A DNA stretch of 64,000 nucleotides from Dyella jiangningensis (GCF_003264855.1 NZ_NFZS01000001.1:1612001-1676000); one strand, 5' to 3'; shown: positions 1 to 9,103, numbered from the stretch's first letter. Program-made: numbers and translations. The notes: generated from the sequence alone by a model not told the origin.

Positions 1-1040
1 GCGCGCCGGGGCACACGCTGGCGACGCAACGATCGAAGGGCGCGGTGGACATGATCGCCCGTGAAGTCGGCCCCGATTACCACGTCTACGGCAACACTAC
101 GTCCATGTCGCCGGAACGCTACCAGGTGCACTTCACCCTGCACGATGGCGCGCCGCTGACGCTGGAGATCACGCCGCATATGAAGCCCGTGGCCTCCTGG
201 CTGCCGTTCGTGTTCGTGCTGCAGGTGGTGTTGCTGCTGCTGTGTACCTGGTTCGCCGTGCGACTGGCGACGCGCCCGCTGGCCACGCTGGCCGAAGCCG
301 CCGATGCGATGAAGCCCACGGCCGACGGCCCGCGCATGTCGCAGGACGGCCCCACCGAAGTGGCGCGCGCGGCGCGGGCGTTCAACACCATGCAGGACCG
401 CATCGCCCAGCACCTTAAGGAGCGCCTGCACATCCTCGCGTCCATCTCGCACGACCTGCAGACGCCGATCACGCGCATGCGCCTGCATGTGGAGGCGCTG
501 GACGAATCGCCCGAGCAGGACAAGCTGCTGGATGACCTGCGCGAGATGGAACACCTCGTGCGCGAGGGCGTGGCCTATGCGCGCAGTGCGCATGGTGGGG
601 CGGAAACGCCGGTGCGCATCAATCTCGGCTCGTTCCTGGAAAGCCTCGCGTTCGACTATCAGGACGTCGGGCAACCGGTGTCGCTGTCGGGCACCATCGA
701 TGGCACGTCCATGGTGCGCGCGCAGGCGCTGCGGCGCGTGCTCGGCAATCTGGTGGACAACGCGATCAAGTACGGCGGCTCGGCGGAGATCGGCGCGAAG
801 CGCGATCCGCAAGGCGCGTTGTGCATCACCGTGTCCGATCGCGGTCCGGGCATTCCCGAAGGCGAACTCGAACGCGTGCTGCAGCCGTTCTACCGGTTGG
901 AGTCTTCGCGCAATCGCAACACGGGCGGCTCGGGCCTGGGATTGGCGATTGCCGCGCAGTTGACCAGCTCCATCGGCGGACAACTGACATTGAGCCGTCG
1001 CGACGGCGGTGGGCTCACCGCAACGGTGTCGCTGCCCTGA
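1..1040 (+). CDS. Two-component sensor histidine kinase, 5' end outside window
   Basis: The frame is open from base 3 with no stop, so the true start lies before the window; the GTG at 45 is not a convincing start. The visible part has a periplasmic remnant, one hydrophobic membrane helix (VFVLQVVLLLLCTWFAVRL), a HAMP linker, a HisKA dimerisation domain with phospho-acceptor His in SISHDLQTPITR, and an HATPase_c domain with N box LGNLVDNAIKYG, G1 box DRGPGIP and G2 box GGSGLGLAIA. All catalytic boxes are intact, so this is an active-looking inner-membrane kinase. Layout resembles EnvZ/QseC-type kinases. Its response regulator is presumably upstream and not visible, so the signal cannot be named. 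Confidence 0.93.
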   Translation, partial: APGHTLATQRSKGAVDMIAREVGPDYHVYGNTTSMSPERYQVHFTLHDGAPLTLEITPHMKPVASWLPFVFVLQVVLLLLCTWFAVRLATRPLATLAEAADAMKPTADGPRMSQDGPTEVARAARAFNTMQDRIAQHLKERLHILASISHDLQTPITRMRLHVEALDESPEQDKLLDDLREMEHLVREGVAYARSAHGGAETPVRINLGSFLESLAFDYQDVGQPVSLSGTIDGTSMVRAQALRRVLGNLVDNAIKYGGSAEIGAKRDPQGALCITVSDRGPGIPEGELERVLQPFYRLESSRNRNTGGSGLGLAIAAQLTSSIGGQLTLSRRDGGGLTATVSLP

Positions 1041-1094
1041 CCACGATGCGCTCCCCGCAAGGAGCGCATCGTTCCCGGTTCCGCGTATCGAGAC

Positions 1095-1907
1095 TCAGGC
1101 GACCTGTTTGCGGGCCACGCCGTAGCGTGCCGCAGGCTGGGCATGCGACAGGTTCGGCGCCAGCTGTTGGCGCGCGCCTTCGAATGCGGACCAGTCGGCC
1201 GCGTTGGGCAGCGCGGGAATGGTGACGAGTTCACCCTGGTCGAGGCCGGCCAGCGAGGCGTCGACCATGTCTTCCGAACTCATCACGATCTGGGTCGGCA
1301 GATGTTCGATCGGCACGCCGGCCACGCCCCAGAACTCGGTTGCGGTGGCGCCCGGCAACACCGCCTGCACGCGCACACCCTTGCCGGACAGCTCGTGATG
1401 CAGCGATTGGGTGAAAGCAAGCACGAACGCCTTGGTGCCGCCGTACACGCCGTTGAGCAGCTCGGGAGCAATGGCCACGATCGACGCGATGTTGATGATG
1501 GTGCCGCCGCCACGCGCCACCAGGCCCGGTGCCGCCGCGTGGGTGAGACGCGTCAGTGCGCTCACGTTGAGCGAGATCATCTCCTCCATCTTGTCGATGT
1601 CCGAGTCGAGCAGCGGCGCACCGGCGCCGAAACCCGCGTTGTTCACCAGTGTCGTGATGCTCTGGTCCTTGCGCAGTAGCTCTTCGACCCGGGCCAGCTC
1701 GGCCTTGTTGTTCAGGTCGGCAGGGAAGATCTGGACCGAGCGCCCGGTGGCGTCGGTGAGGTGCTTCGCCAGCCGGTTGAGACGATCGCGATTGCGCGCC
1801 ACGAGGATGAGGTCGTAGCCGCGGCGGGCCAGGCGGTCGGCGTAGACGGCGCCAATGCCGGAAGAAGCACCGGTAATGAGGGCGGTGCCGAGGTGTCGGG
1901 TGTTCAT
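1095..1907 (-). CDS. Short-chain dehydrogenase/reductase (SDR)
   Basis: A 270-residue classical SDR oxidoreductase, presumably NAD(P)H-dependent and cytosolic. Visible motifs are the Rossmann TGASSGIG near residue 12, NNAG, the catalytic Ser in NIASIV and the catalytic YGGTK (Tyr-x3-Lys). The start at 1907 (MNTRHLG) is chosen because the cofactor motif then falls at the usual distance from the N-terminus; the longer open frame to 2111 runs into the divergent gene's upstream region. It is divergent from a GlxA/AraC-type regulator with 118 bp between starts, so that regulator may control it. Substrate unknown. Confidence 0.9.
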   Translation of the reverse strand: MNTRHLGTALITGASSGIGAVYADRLARRGYDLILVARNRDRLNRLAKHLTDATGRSVQIFPADLNNKAELARVEELLRKDQSITTLVNNAGFGAGAPLLDSDIDKMEEMISLNVSALTRLTHAAAPGLVARGGGTIINIASIVAIAPELLNGVYGGTKAFVLAFTQSLHHELSGKGVRVQAVLPGATATEFWGVAGVPIEHLPTQIVMSSEDMVDASLAGLDQGELVTIPALPNAADWSAFEGARQQLAPNLSHAQPAARYGVARKQVA

Positions 1908-2025
1908 GAATGAGGCTCCAAGTGGCCGGCGGTATGCCGGTTTCCCTGGCGGCTGTTGTACGCTGGCCCCGGAATGGCTTAAATGTCGTATATGCCACGT
2001 TTCAGGACATCGTCCGGAGGGCGCC

Positions 2026-2964
2026 ATGCAGCGCATCGGTTTCGTCGTGTTTCCCGGCTTCCAGGTCATGAGCCTGGCGGCCGCCTCCGTGTTCGAGTTC
2101 GCCAATATCACCCTCGAGAAAACGGCCTATCGCATCAGCCACGTGTCGGAGCAGGGTGGCATGATCGCCAGCTCGCTCGGCATGGCCATGCAGACCGAGC
2201 CGTTTGCACGCAAGCGTTTCGACACCTTGCTGGTGTGCGGCGGCACCGGTGTCCCCGAAACGACGCCCGGGCTGGTCGAGTTCGTGCGACGCTCGGCGAG
2301 GCACACGCGTCGCGTGGCGGCCATCTGCACCGGCGCTTTCATCCTCGGCGAGGCGGGCTTGCTCGACGGTCGCCGCGCCACCACGCACTGGATGCTGGCG
2401 CGCGAACTGCAGCAGCGGTTGCCGAAGGTGAAGGTGGAAGACGACCGCATCTTCATCATCGACGGCGACATCTGGACGTCCGCAGGCATGAGCGCCGGCA
2501 TCGACCTCGCCCTGGCCATGGTGGAAAAGGATCATGGCGCCGACGTGGCGCATCGCGTCGCGCAGCAGCTGGTGGTGTATCACCGTCGTGCGGGCGGGCA
2601 GTCGCAGTTTTCCGCGCTGCTGGAGCTGGAGCCCAAGTCCGACCGCATCCAGAGCGCGCTCAGCTACGCGCGAAGCCACCTGCAGTCCGAACTGTCGGTC
2701 GAAGAACTCGCCGCCGTGGCGAACCTCAGCCCGCGCCAGTTCAGCCGCAGCTTCCGCGCCGAAACCGGGCAGTCGCCGGCGAAGGCCATCGAACACCTGC
2801 GCGTGGAAGCGGCCCGCCTGATGATGGAGCAGAGCCGCCATCCCGTCGAAGTAGTGGCGCGCGAAACCGGTTTCGCCGATCGCGAACGCATGCGCCGCGC
2901 CTTCGTACGCGCCTTCGGCCAGCCGCCGCAAGCGATACGCCGGCTGGCCTCTGCGGTCGCGTGA
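2026..2964 (+). CDS. GlxA-type AraC family regulator with DJ-1/PfpI domain
   Basis: A 312-residue transcription factor. The N-terminal half (about 1-185) is a DJ-1/PfpI-like glutaminase-fold domain, with the nucleophile-elbow type Cys in AAICTGAF. The C-terminal 100 residues form an AraC-type double helix-turn-helix (ELSVEELAAVANLSPRQFSR, then VARETGFADRERMRRAF). The start at 2026 has CGGAGG six bases upstream; the longer open frame to 1855 overlaps the divergent SDR gene. Such regulators usually act on a neighbouring catabolic or redox gene, so the divergent SDR at 1095-1907 is the likely target (inference). Confidence 0.9.
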   Translation: MQRIGFVVFPGFQVMSLAAASVFEFANITLEKTAYRISHVSEQGGMIASSLGMAMQTEPFARKRFDTLLVCGGTGVPETTPGLVEFVRRSARHTRRVAAICTGAFILGEAGLLDGRRATTHWMLARELQQRLPKVKVEDDRIFIIDGDIWTSAGMSAGIDLALAMVEKDHGADVAHRVAQQLVVYHRRAGGQSQFSALLELEPKSDRIQSALSYARSHLQSELSVEELAAVANLSPRQFSRSFRAETGQSPAKAIEHLRVEAARLMMEQSRHPVEVVARETGFADRERMRRAFVRAFGQPPQAIRRLASAVA

Positions 2965-3185
2965 GGCTCAGCTTCCGTTCGGACGGCTATCCATGCGGAT
3001 GGCCGGTATGCCGCGCGTGCCATTGCCTCGCTGCGGCGCCTGGTTTTCGCCAGGAATGACGGTGGTTTTCTTCCTGCGTCCCAAGCTCCGCAACGACACG
3101 GCGGTGATACCGCCGGCCGAGCCGGCACCACCAAGGACGAGCAGCAACGTTCCAATGCAAGCGGGACACATGGCGCGTTCTCCTC

Positions 3186-3776
3186 TCAGTGGCTGGAACA
3201 GCACGAGGGCTTCTTCGCGACACGCGGCCAGTCGCCGACGCCACCGGGCAGCATGTCGAAGAAATGCCAGAGCGAGCAGAAGTCGTCGCCGGGGCTGAAG
3301 CCGGTGTCCGACACGCGCGTGATCGCCTCGCCGTCGCGCCGGAACACGGACACGCCCGGCAGCCATCCACCGCTATGGGACACATAGCCCATGTCGGCCG
3401 CGAAGCTGCTGCCTTCATGGCTCACGATGGGAAACTTCCAGCCGCGGCTTTCGGCGAACTTCTTCTGCACGCCGGGGCGATCGGGGCTGGTGACCACGAA
3501 GCCTGCGCGCGAGACCACGTGCTGGTGGATGCCGTTGTAGCCATCCGCCCATAGCGTGCAGTACGAACAGGCCGCGCCCATGTTGTGGATGACGATGAGG
3601 TCTTCGTGGTCGCCGAACAGTTCGGATAGGCGCACGCTGCCATCGAACGTGGCGAACGCGTAGTCGTTCACTTTCTCCGGTTCCACCGTCGCGAGCGTCT
3701 CGCGCATCTTTTCCCGAATGTCGGAGATCTGCCGGCGGTAGTCGGCCAGCTTTCCGTTGACGTCTGCGTATTTCAT
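3186..3776 (-). CDS. DUF899 family thioredoxin-fold protein (second copy)
   Basis: A 196-residue member of the DUF899 family, thioredoxin-like proteins of unknown role. Family features are the 'LFGDHEDLIVIHNMG' strand followed by CSYCTLWADGYNG, where a CxxC pair occupies the place of a thioredoxin active site, and the later FSPGDDFCSLWHFFDMLP block. It ends in PSCCSSH, adding a Cys pair near the C-terminus. It lies 19 bp downstream of a second DUF899 gene (3796-4500) and downstream of an ArsR regulator, all on the minus strand, so the three probably form one operon. Redox or thiol chemistry is an inference from the fold. Confidence 0.85.
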   Translation of the reverse strand: MKYADVNGKLADYRRQISDIREKMRETLATVEPEKVNDYAFATFDGSVRLSELFGDHEDLIVIHNMGAACSYCTLWADGYNGIHQHVVSRAGFVVTSPDRPGVQKKFAESRGWKFPIVSHEGSSFAADMGYVSHSGGWLPGVSVFRRDGEAITRVSDTGFSPGDDFCSLWHFFDMLPGGVGDWPRVAKKPSCCSSH

Positions 3777-3795
3777 GGTGATCTCCTCGTGCGGC

Positions 3796-4500
3796 TCAGC
3801 TTTCGTAGGCGATGCGATGCTTCAGCCACGCCATGGGGTAGGGCAGGTCGTCCTCGTCGCGGCCCTTGGGCGCGATGTCGAGGTAGTGATAGGCGGTGTT
3901 GAACATGTCCACGCCACGGCCATAGGTGGAATAGGTGTGGAAGATGGCATCGCCCTGCTTGATGAAGGCGCTGACGCCCGGCATTTCGGGGCCTTTGACC
4001 ATCATTGATCCGTAGTTGTAGGGCGCACTTTCGTGCTCGGCCGACGGCGGCGGAAACGACACGCCGTAGTCGAAGTTGAAGTCGCTGCCGGCCGAGGACA
4101 CCCATTTGAACGTCCAGCCGAACTTGCGCGCCTGCGCCTGCAGCTTGTGCAGCGGCCCGCGCGAGACGGCCACCATCGACACGTCGCGCTGGTTGAGATG
4201 CGGGGTGATGCCGTTGAAGTTGTCCGCCCAGAACGAGCAGCTTTTACAACCGATCTCCCAATCGGGCGCGTACATGAAGTGATAGACGATGAGCTGGCTG
4301 TGCTTGCCGAAAAGATCGGCCAGCGTTTCCGTGCCGTGCTCGCCTTCGAACGCATAGTCCTTGTCGATGCGTTCCCACGGCAGCTCGCGGCGTTCGCGGC
4401 TCAGCTCATCGCGCAGGCGGGTGAATTCCTTTTCCTTGGCGAGAAAGCGCTTGCGTGCTTCGAGCCAGTCTTCGTGGTTCACGATCTGATGCATGGCCAT
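3796..4500 (-). CDS. DUF899 family thioredoxin-fold protein (first copy)
   Basis: A 234-residue DUF899 protein. Features are an N-terminal helix rich in Glu/Arg (EARKRFLAKEKEFTRLRDE), the strand LIVYHFMYAPDWEIG, then CKSCSFWADNFNGI with a CxxC, and a C-terminal YSTYGRGVDMFNTAYHYLD block typical of the family. The start at 4500 is supported by GGAGGT upstream; the ATG six bases downstream is an alternative. It sits 63 bp after the ArsR gene and 19 bp before the shorter paralogue. Having two DUF899 genes in tandem under one repressor is unusual enough to note. Confidence 0.87.
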   Translation of the reverse strand: MAMHQIVNHEDWLEARKRFLAKEKEFTRLRDELSRERRELPWERIDKDYAFEGEHGTETLADLFGKHSQLIVYHFMYAPDWEIGCKSCSFWADNFNGITPHLNQRDVSMVAVSRGPLHKLQAQARKFGWTFKWVSSAGSDFNFDYGVSFPPPSAEHESAPYNYGSMMVKGPEMPGVSAFIKQGDAIFHTYSTYGRGVDMFNTAYHYLDIAPKGRDEDDLPYPMAWLKHRIAYES

Positions 4501-4563
4501 GACAACCTCCAATACGGGTGGGGAGGCCGGCGCCGGATTCGTACGCATCGCGCACGGCGCCGG

Positions 4564-5013
4564 TCATTGCTTGCGTGGGGTGCGTTTCTTGGCTTGCTTG
4601 CGAGTCGGGGTGGATGTCGGCGAGGCGGCCTTGCGCTCGTCGATGTCCGCAAGCGTGGCGGCGAGCAGGTCGAACTGCTGCTGCCAGTACTTGCTGTAGC
4701 GATTCATCCAGACGGCGGCATCGAGCAGGGGACCCGCGTCGAGGCTGCAACGGCTGATGCGTCCGGTGCGCTCCTGCTGGATCAATCCAGCCCGCACCAG
4801 CACCTGGATATGGCGAGACACCGCCTGCAGCGACACATCGAACGCTGCCGCGATCTCGGACACCAGCAGCGCCTGGCCATCGAGCTGTTCCAGGATCTGC
4901 CGGCGAATGGGATCGGACAGCGCGAAGAACACCTGGTCCAGGCGCGACTGCGCCAGTTCCGGATCAAACCCGGTGTCGGTAACGGCCTGCAGCGGCTGAC
5001 GGATATTCACCAT
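4564..5013 (-). CDS. ArsR family winged-helix repressor
   Basis: A 149-residue ArsR/SmtB-type regulator. Residues about 25-100 carry the winged helix (FALSDPIRRQILEQLDG, then LLVSEIAAAFDVSLQAVSRH as the recognition region). No metal-binding CxC or equivalent is visible in the helix, so it is of the non-metal branch often paired with SRPBCC or DUF899 genes. The C-terminal tail is Lys/Arg-rich (TRKQAKKRTPRKQ), possibly for extra DNA contact. It is the first gene of a minus-strand operon with two DUF899 genes, and two palindromes just upstream of its start are probable operators, suggesting autoregulation. Confidence 0.9.
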   Translation of the reverse strand: MVNIRQPLQAVTDTGFDPELAQSRLDQVFFALSDPIRRQILEQLDGQALLVSEIAAAFDVSLQAVSRHIQVLVRAGLIQQERTGRISRCSLDAGPLLDAAVWMNRYSKYWQQQFDLLAATLADIDERKAASPTSTPTRKQAKKRTPRKQ

Positions 5014-5025
5014 GGGTGTTTAATA

Positions 5026-5060
5026 TCAACATATAGGTTGATTGTCAACAAATATGTTGA
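5026..5060. promoter_or_regulatory. Tandem ArsR-type operator
   Basis: Two near-identical 16-bp palindromes stand 19 bp apart centre to centre. The first (5026-5041) is TCAAC-N6-GTTGA, the second (5045-5060) TCAACA-N4-TGTTGA. They lie in a short AT-rich island immediately upstream of the ArsR start at 5013 and overlap the probable promoter. Two half-turn-related dyads next to an ArsR gene are what a homodimeric winged-helix repressor binds. Binding is inferred, not shown. Confidence 0.75.
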
Positions 5061-5239
5061 GTTTCTTTAGGGCATCGCCTGTGGCCGGCGGAAAAGTCCC
5101 TTTCTAGCCACTATTTCGAGAAGGGGAGCTTCGGCCAGGTTGTCCTCGCTGATGCCGCAAAGAACTTTCCGCCTGGGGCTGGGTCCACCCAACGGTGCCT
5201 GTCGGCTCGCCGAGCTGCCACCGATGGAGGGAGAGCATC

Positions 5240-6277
5240 GTGAACAGGAAATCCCGGGAAGTGCTTCGCATCACCGTGCTCGCCGCGCTGGCCGGCGCCT
5301 GTACGATTTCGGCCGCAAAGGACCCGATGGTTCCGCAGCGCATTCCGGACAGCTATGCCCAGGCGGGCTCCCTGATAGACATCGGCCGGGGACGCCAGCT
5401 CAACCTCCGTTGCACCGGCCAGGGAGCGCGGACGGTGATCCTCGAAGCGGGCTCGCACGCCGACACCACCACGTGGTTCAAGGTCCAGCCTCTGGTCGCG
5501 ACGTTTGCCAAGGTGTGTTCGTACGACCGCGCCGGCTATGGCTTCAGTAGCGAAGGACCGATGCCACGCAACCTCGACGCCGACGTGTCGGACCTTCACG
5601 ATCTGATCGCTCGCGCGGGCCTCAAGACGCCGGTGGTCCTGGTCGGGCATTCGCTGGGCAGCAACATCGCAAGGCGCTATGCCCAAATGCATGCGGGCGA
5701 CGTGAGCGGGATGGTGCTCGTCGACCCACCCGCGCAGGATGTGGCGGCTTTTGCCCCCGAGTGGTCGAAGGACGAGGAGGCGATGAACGCCCACCGATTC
5801 GACTTCATCCGCCAATGCCTGGCAGGCGCGGAAAAGGGTCAGCTTGCCTCGCCGCCCGCAGAACTCCAGCGCTGCACGGCGGCGCCCAATTCGCTCGCCA
5901 GCGAAAAGGTCAATGCAGTCGTCGCTGCCTACAAATACAAACCTGCCTTCTGGCGGACCCTGCTGTCCGAGCTTCAGGACAACGCCGTCGTCTTCAGCAA
6001 GCCGGTTTCTCCCCAGGAAACCGCCGGTCAGCTTCCGCTGATCGTGCTGGCCGCCTCCGATGCCCAGGCCGGTGCGCCACCGGATGTCCGCAAAGCACTC
6101 GAAGCAGCCACCGAAAAGACCCAGGCCCGGATAGCGGCCACCTCCAGCCGAGGCGAGCGACAAGTCGTCGCCAACTCCTCGCACGACATGCAGCTCGACC
6201 AGCCGGAGGCCATTGCCAAAGCGGTAGAGAAGGTCTTGAAAGAAGCAGGTACGGCAGAAAACAGCCGGGCGCAATGA
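5240..6277 (+). CDS. Secreted alpha/beta hydrolase
   Basis: A 345-residue alpha/beta-hydrolase-fold enzyme. The GTG start at 5240 follows GGAGGGAGAG; the ATG at 5195 lacks such a site. The N-terminus (VNRKSREVLRITVLAALAGA) is a signal peptide or lipoprotein-like leader with a Cys at LAGAC. The nucleophile Ser is in GHSLGSN, the first-strand acid/oxyanion region is at ILEAGSHAD, and the catalytic His is probably that in NSSHDMQLDQP. Substrate is unknown; relatives are described as esterases or epoxide-hydrolase-like proteins. It stands alone between the ArsR operator and a non-coding stretch. Confidence 0.85.
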   Translation: MNRKSREVLRITVLAALAGACTISAAKDPMVPQRIPDSYAQAGSLIDIGRGRQLNLRCTGQGARTVILEAGSHADTTTWFKVQPLVATFAKVCSYDRAGYGFSSEGPMPRNLDADVSDLHDLIARAGLKTPVVLVGHSLGSNIARRYAQMHAGDVSGMVLVDPPAQDVAAFAPEWSKDEEAMNAHRFDFIRQCLAGAEKGQLASPPAELQRCTAAPNSLASEKVNAVVAAYKYKPAFWRTLLSELQDNAVVFSKPVSPQETAGQLPLIVLAASDAQAGAPPDVRKALEAATEKTQARIAATSSRGERQVVANSSHDMQLDQPEAIAKAVEKVLKEAGTAENSRAQ

Positions 6278-6639
6278 TCAGAAGATGGCTGCGATGTTGA
6301 TGCGCGCGCTGCTTATGCGGCTTGGCCGAAATACCTCTTTGGTTCCTCCGGCGGGGCAGCCTGGCTTCAACCTCGATTCCGGCCTCACGCCATCCTCACG
6401 TAAGCATGCGGCAGGGTCCGCTTCCACCCGAAGTGGATCCTTCGATCCAGCCAGACATGGCTGATGGCCAAGGCGGCTGCGTAAAACTACGGTTTGCTGG
6501 AGCACCTCTTTGCGGGACGATGAGCTGCCGCGGTCGCATGGGCGTGCAAGGCCGATGGTCTTTCCAAGGTCATCATCAGGCTTTGCTGTTGCACACGACT
6601 GCCAGCCCGAACTTTCACCCTCAGTCACGGAGTCATCTC
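6278..6639. other. Non-coding stretch
   Basis: About 360 bp between the hydrolase and the next secreted protein. Open frames on both strands here have no convincing ribosome site or protein-like composition. I see no clear terminator or repeat. The start of the next gene is set by a CGGAG motif near 6628-6632. Confidence 0.4.
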
Positions 6640-7080
6640 ATGAAAGCTCGACGACTCGTTCGGACGTCCATCGTGCTGTGCGCGCTGACCCTCTCCCAGG
6701 TCGTCAGTGCCGCTGACCTGGAATGCACCATGCGATTCAGCCTGTCCGGCTGGTCGGTGATCTACAAGCACACCAGCGGCAAAGGCGTGGTTACGTGCAA
6801 GAACGGTCAAACCATGAAGGTGAAGATCGAGACTCACGGCGGTGGACTGACGGCCGGCAAATCGCGCATTGACAATGGCGTCGGCAACTTCAGCGATATC
6901 AACAAAATAAGCGATGTTCTGGGTACCTACGCACAGGCAGATGCCAGCGCGGGAGCCGTGAAATCGGGCACTGCACAGGTGCTCACCAAGGGTGAGGTCT
7001 CACTTGCACTATCAGGCGCGGGCCAGGGTATCGATCTCGGCATCAGCGTCGGCGGCCTGACGATTTCGGAAGACAAGTAG
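6640..7080 (+). CDS. Secreted protein of unknown function
   Basis: A 146-residue protein with a clean Sec signal peptide (about residues 1-24, cleavage near VVSAAD). The mature part has two Cys (LECTMRF and VVTCKNG) that could form a disulphide, and a Gly/Ser-rich C-terminal half with alternating hydrophobic residues (VSLALSGAGQGIDLGISVGG) suggesting beta structure. I do not recognise the family with certainty. The open frame extends upstream to 6322, but the signal peptide and ribosome site fix the start at 6640. Gene stands alone. Confidence 0.7.
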   Translation: MKARRLVRTSIVLCALTLSQVVSAADLECTMRFSLSGWSVIYKHTSGKGVVTCKNGQTMKVKIETHGGGLTAGKSRIDNGVGNFSDINKISDVLGTYAQADASAGAVKSGTAQVLTKGEVSLALSGAGQGIDLGISVGGLTISEDK

Positions 7081-7497
7081 CGCAGGGGCTTTCCTCGAAA
7101 AGGTTTGAGTAAAACCGACGCGCCAGCAAGGACAGCCTCACGCCGGAAGCCGACCATGTCTCACGGGTCCGCTTCCGGTAGGGAAGCGCTCGCGTCCAGC
7201 GAAAACCGGCCGTGCTCCATGGTTTTACGCAATGACATGCCACGGATTTTCCCACGGGATCTCCGTCTGCACCCGCACGTGCCACGTACGCCTGACTCCG
7301 CTTGATACCGGGTCGGCCGTCCCGGCTGCCCCCCACCTCCACATCCCTTTAAACCAATTCGCGCGCGAACGGCACATACGGGTGTCATGCCTGCCCGATG
7401 GAGCGATTCGCGCCAGGGGTGGTGCTGTCTTCTGTCTCGCTGAGGCACGCATGCTTGATCGTGCAGGCGGGCATCCACCCCTTGGGAGGAGGTGCAC
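7081..7497. other. Non-coding stretch upstream of HiPIP operon
   Basis: About 415 bp with no supported gene. It must hold the promoter of the HiPIP/decaheme operon. I cannot identify -35/-10 boxes with confidence. A strong AGGAGGT ribosome site lies at 7487-7493 just before the HiPIP start. Confidence 0.4.
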
Positions 7498-7833
7498 ATG
7501 GTTTCATCGGGAGATTCCCATGTCGTCGCTCGTCGCCGTTTTTTGAAGCTTGCTGCTGCAAGCAGCGCGGTCACGGGCGTTGCGATGTTCGTGCCGGGCC
7601 TTCTTCGTGCTGCCGACCTGCCGCATCTGGATCCCTCGGACGCCACGGCCAAGGCACTTGGATACGTGGAGGACGCCTCTGCCACGACGAACGCGCAGCA
7701 CAAGGCGGGAGATGCGTGTGCCAATTGCCAGTTCTACTCCGGCGGGCCGACGGGCTATGGGCCCTGCCAGATATTTGCGGGGAAATCCGTTAGCGCGAAG
7801 GGCTGGTGCGCGTCCCATAGCCCGAAGAAGTAG
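7498..7833 (+). CDS. High-potential iron-sulfur protein (HiPIP), PioC-like
   Basis: A 111-residue HiPIP, a periplasmic one-electron carrier with a [4Fe-4S] cluster. A twin-arginine signal (RRRFLKLAAASSAV, residues 12-25) shows export by Tat in folded form. Cluster ligands are Cys 74, 77, 90 and 104 (CANC, GPC, GWC), the standard HiPIP spacing. The start at 7498 follows AGGAGGT; a GTG six bases upstream is also in frame. It is the first gene of a cluster with a decaheme cytochrome, an outer-membrane barrel and a cytochrome c4. In Rhodopseudomonas palustris the HiPIP PioC carries electrons from PioAB inward during Fe(II) oxidation; a similar role is inferred here. Confidence 0.93.
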   Translation: MVSSGDSHVVARRRFLKLAAASSAVTGVAMFVPGLLRAADLPHLDPSDATAKALGYVEDASATTNAQHKAGDACANCQFYSGGPTGYGPCQIFAGKSVSAKGWCASHSPKK

Positions 7834-7956
7834 TAGTGCCCTAGGCGCAAGCGTTCCCGGATGAACTCTTGCCACCCTGTCCAGTGCACTGAGGCGCTGG
7901 ACGATCGATGAACGACCGTTGCCCCAGGAACGGTCAGGCGGTGACGTGGGAGAGTC

Positions 7957-9078
7957 ATGCGTACTTTTCGGGGATCGCTCGCGGTTCTATGGACATACCT
8001 GTTGGTCATGGTCGCGCTATGGGCCATGAACTCCGCGGTGCTTGCCCAGCAGGCACCACCGAGGAGCGGAGACAGCACCAAGCTCACGCAGAGCGACATC
8101 GATCGCATGCTCCCGCCGACCGATATGGGCGCGGGCGTTCATGCATCGAAGGAGGCGTCTCCGTCGACGGCATCGATGAGTACCGGCCCCGCCACGCCTT
8201 TCGATTCGGCACACATTCCCAACAACCCGTCCGCACCCAACGCCCAGGCGATTGGCGCGAAGACGTGCAATGCATGCCACGCGCTGGAGGACCTCCACGC
8301 TTCGCACGCCATGCATGTGCAGTCGTTCCAGGTGGGCGCGGCGAACACCGGGCCGCAGGCGGCGTGCGAGGCATGTCATGGCCCGGGTTCCGATCACGCG
8401 AAGAATCCCACGGCCAAGGGCTCGATCATCGCGTTCACGCACGGCAGCGCGAGCACGCCGGAGACACAGACGGCCGTGTGCCTCGGCTGTCATACCGGCG
8501 GCGCGAGGCAGCACTGGCTGGGGTCCGTGCATGAAGCGCGCGGCCTGTCGTGTACCGATTGCCACAATCCGATGGTGCGCTACTCCGCGGAAGGCGCGCT
8601 GGCGAAGTCGTCCATCAACCAGGTTTGCGCTACCTGCCATCAGGATGTCCTCGCCAAATTCAATCGACGCTCGCATATGCCGCTGCCCGAAGGGCAGATG
8701 GCGTGCACCGATTGCCACAACCCTCATGGTTCGGTCACCCGGCCGCTGCTGAAGACCGACACCGTCAACGATACCTGCTACTCGTGTCATGCCGAGAAGC
8801 GTGGTCCCTTCATTTTCGAACACGCGCCGGTACGCGAGAACTGCCTCAATTGCCACGATCCGCATGGATCGAACCAGCAGACGCTGCTGGTGCTGCCGAT
8901 GCCGATGCTGTGCCAGCAATGCCACACCATGAGCGGACACCCCAACGACCTGCAGACGCGGCAGAGCATGCGCAACGGCCTGACCCCAGACGAGCGCCTG
9001 ATGGGGCGAGCCTGCGTGACCTGTCACACCAACATCCATGGGTCCAACAACCCCAGCGGATCCATGTTCCATCAATAG
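7957..9078 (+). CDS. Decaheme c-type cytochrome, MtrA/PioA/DmsE family
   Basis: A 373-residue secreted multihaem cytochrome with a signal peptide (about 1-30, cleavage near AVLAQQ). Ten CXXCH haem sites can be counted, from CNACH at residue 104 to CVTCH near residue 353, with many distal His, as in MtrA/MtoA/PioA. The first 70 mature residues are a Ser/Pro-rich linker before haem 1; PioA also has an N-terminal extension, but a longer one. Such proteins sit inside an MtrB/PioB barrel and conduct electrons across the outer membrane. The barrel gene follows after 25 bp, and the HiPIP gene precedes by 123 bp. Direction (Fe(II) oxidation rather than metal reduction) is inferred from the HiPIP neighbour. 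Confidence 0.93.
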   Translation: MRTFRGSLAVLWTYLLVMVALWAMNSAVLAQQAPPRSGDSTKLTQSDIDRMLPPTDMGAGVHASKEASPSTASMSTGPATPFDSAHIPNNPSAPNAQAIGAKTCNACHALEDLHASHAMHVQSFQVGAANTGPQAACEACHGPGSDHAKNPTAKGSIIAFTHGSASTPETQTAVCLGCHTGGARQHWLGSVHEARGLSCTDCHNPMVRYSAEGALAKSSINQVCATCHQDVLAKFNRRSHMPLPEGQMACTDCHNPHGSVTRPLLKTDTVNDTCYSCHAEKRGPFIFEHAPVRENCLNCHDPHGSNQQTLLVLPMPMLCQQCHTMSGHPNDLQTRQSMRNGLTPDERLMGRACVTCHTNIHGSNNPSGSMFHQ

Positions 9079-9103
9079 CGAGCGGCCGAGCGAGGAGGCA
9101 GCG

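Noticed and set aside
6322-6639. Upstream extension of the secreted protein at 6640
   Set aside because: The clean signal peptide and ribosome site at 6640 make the extension unnecessary.
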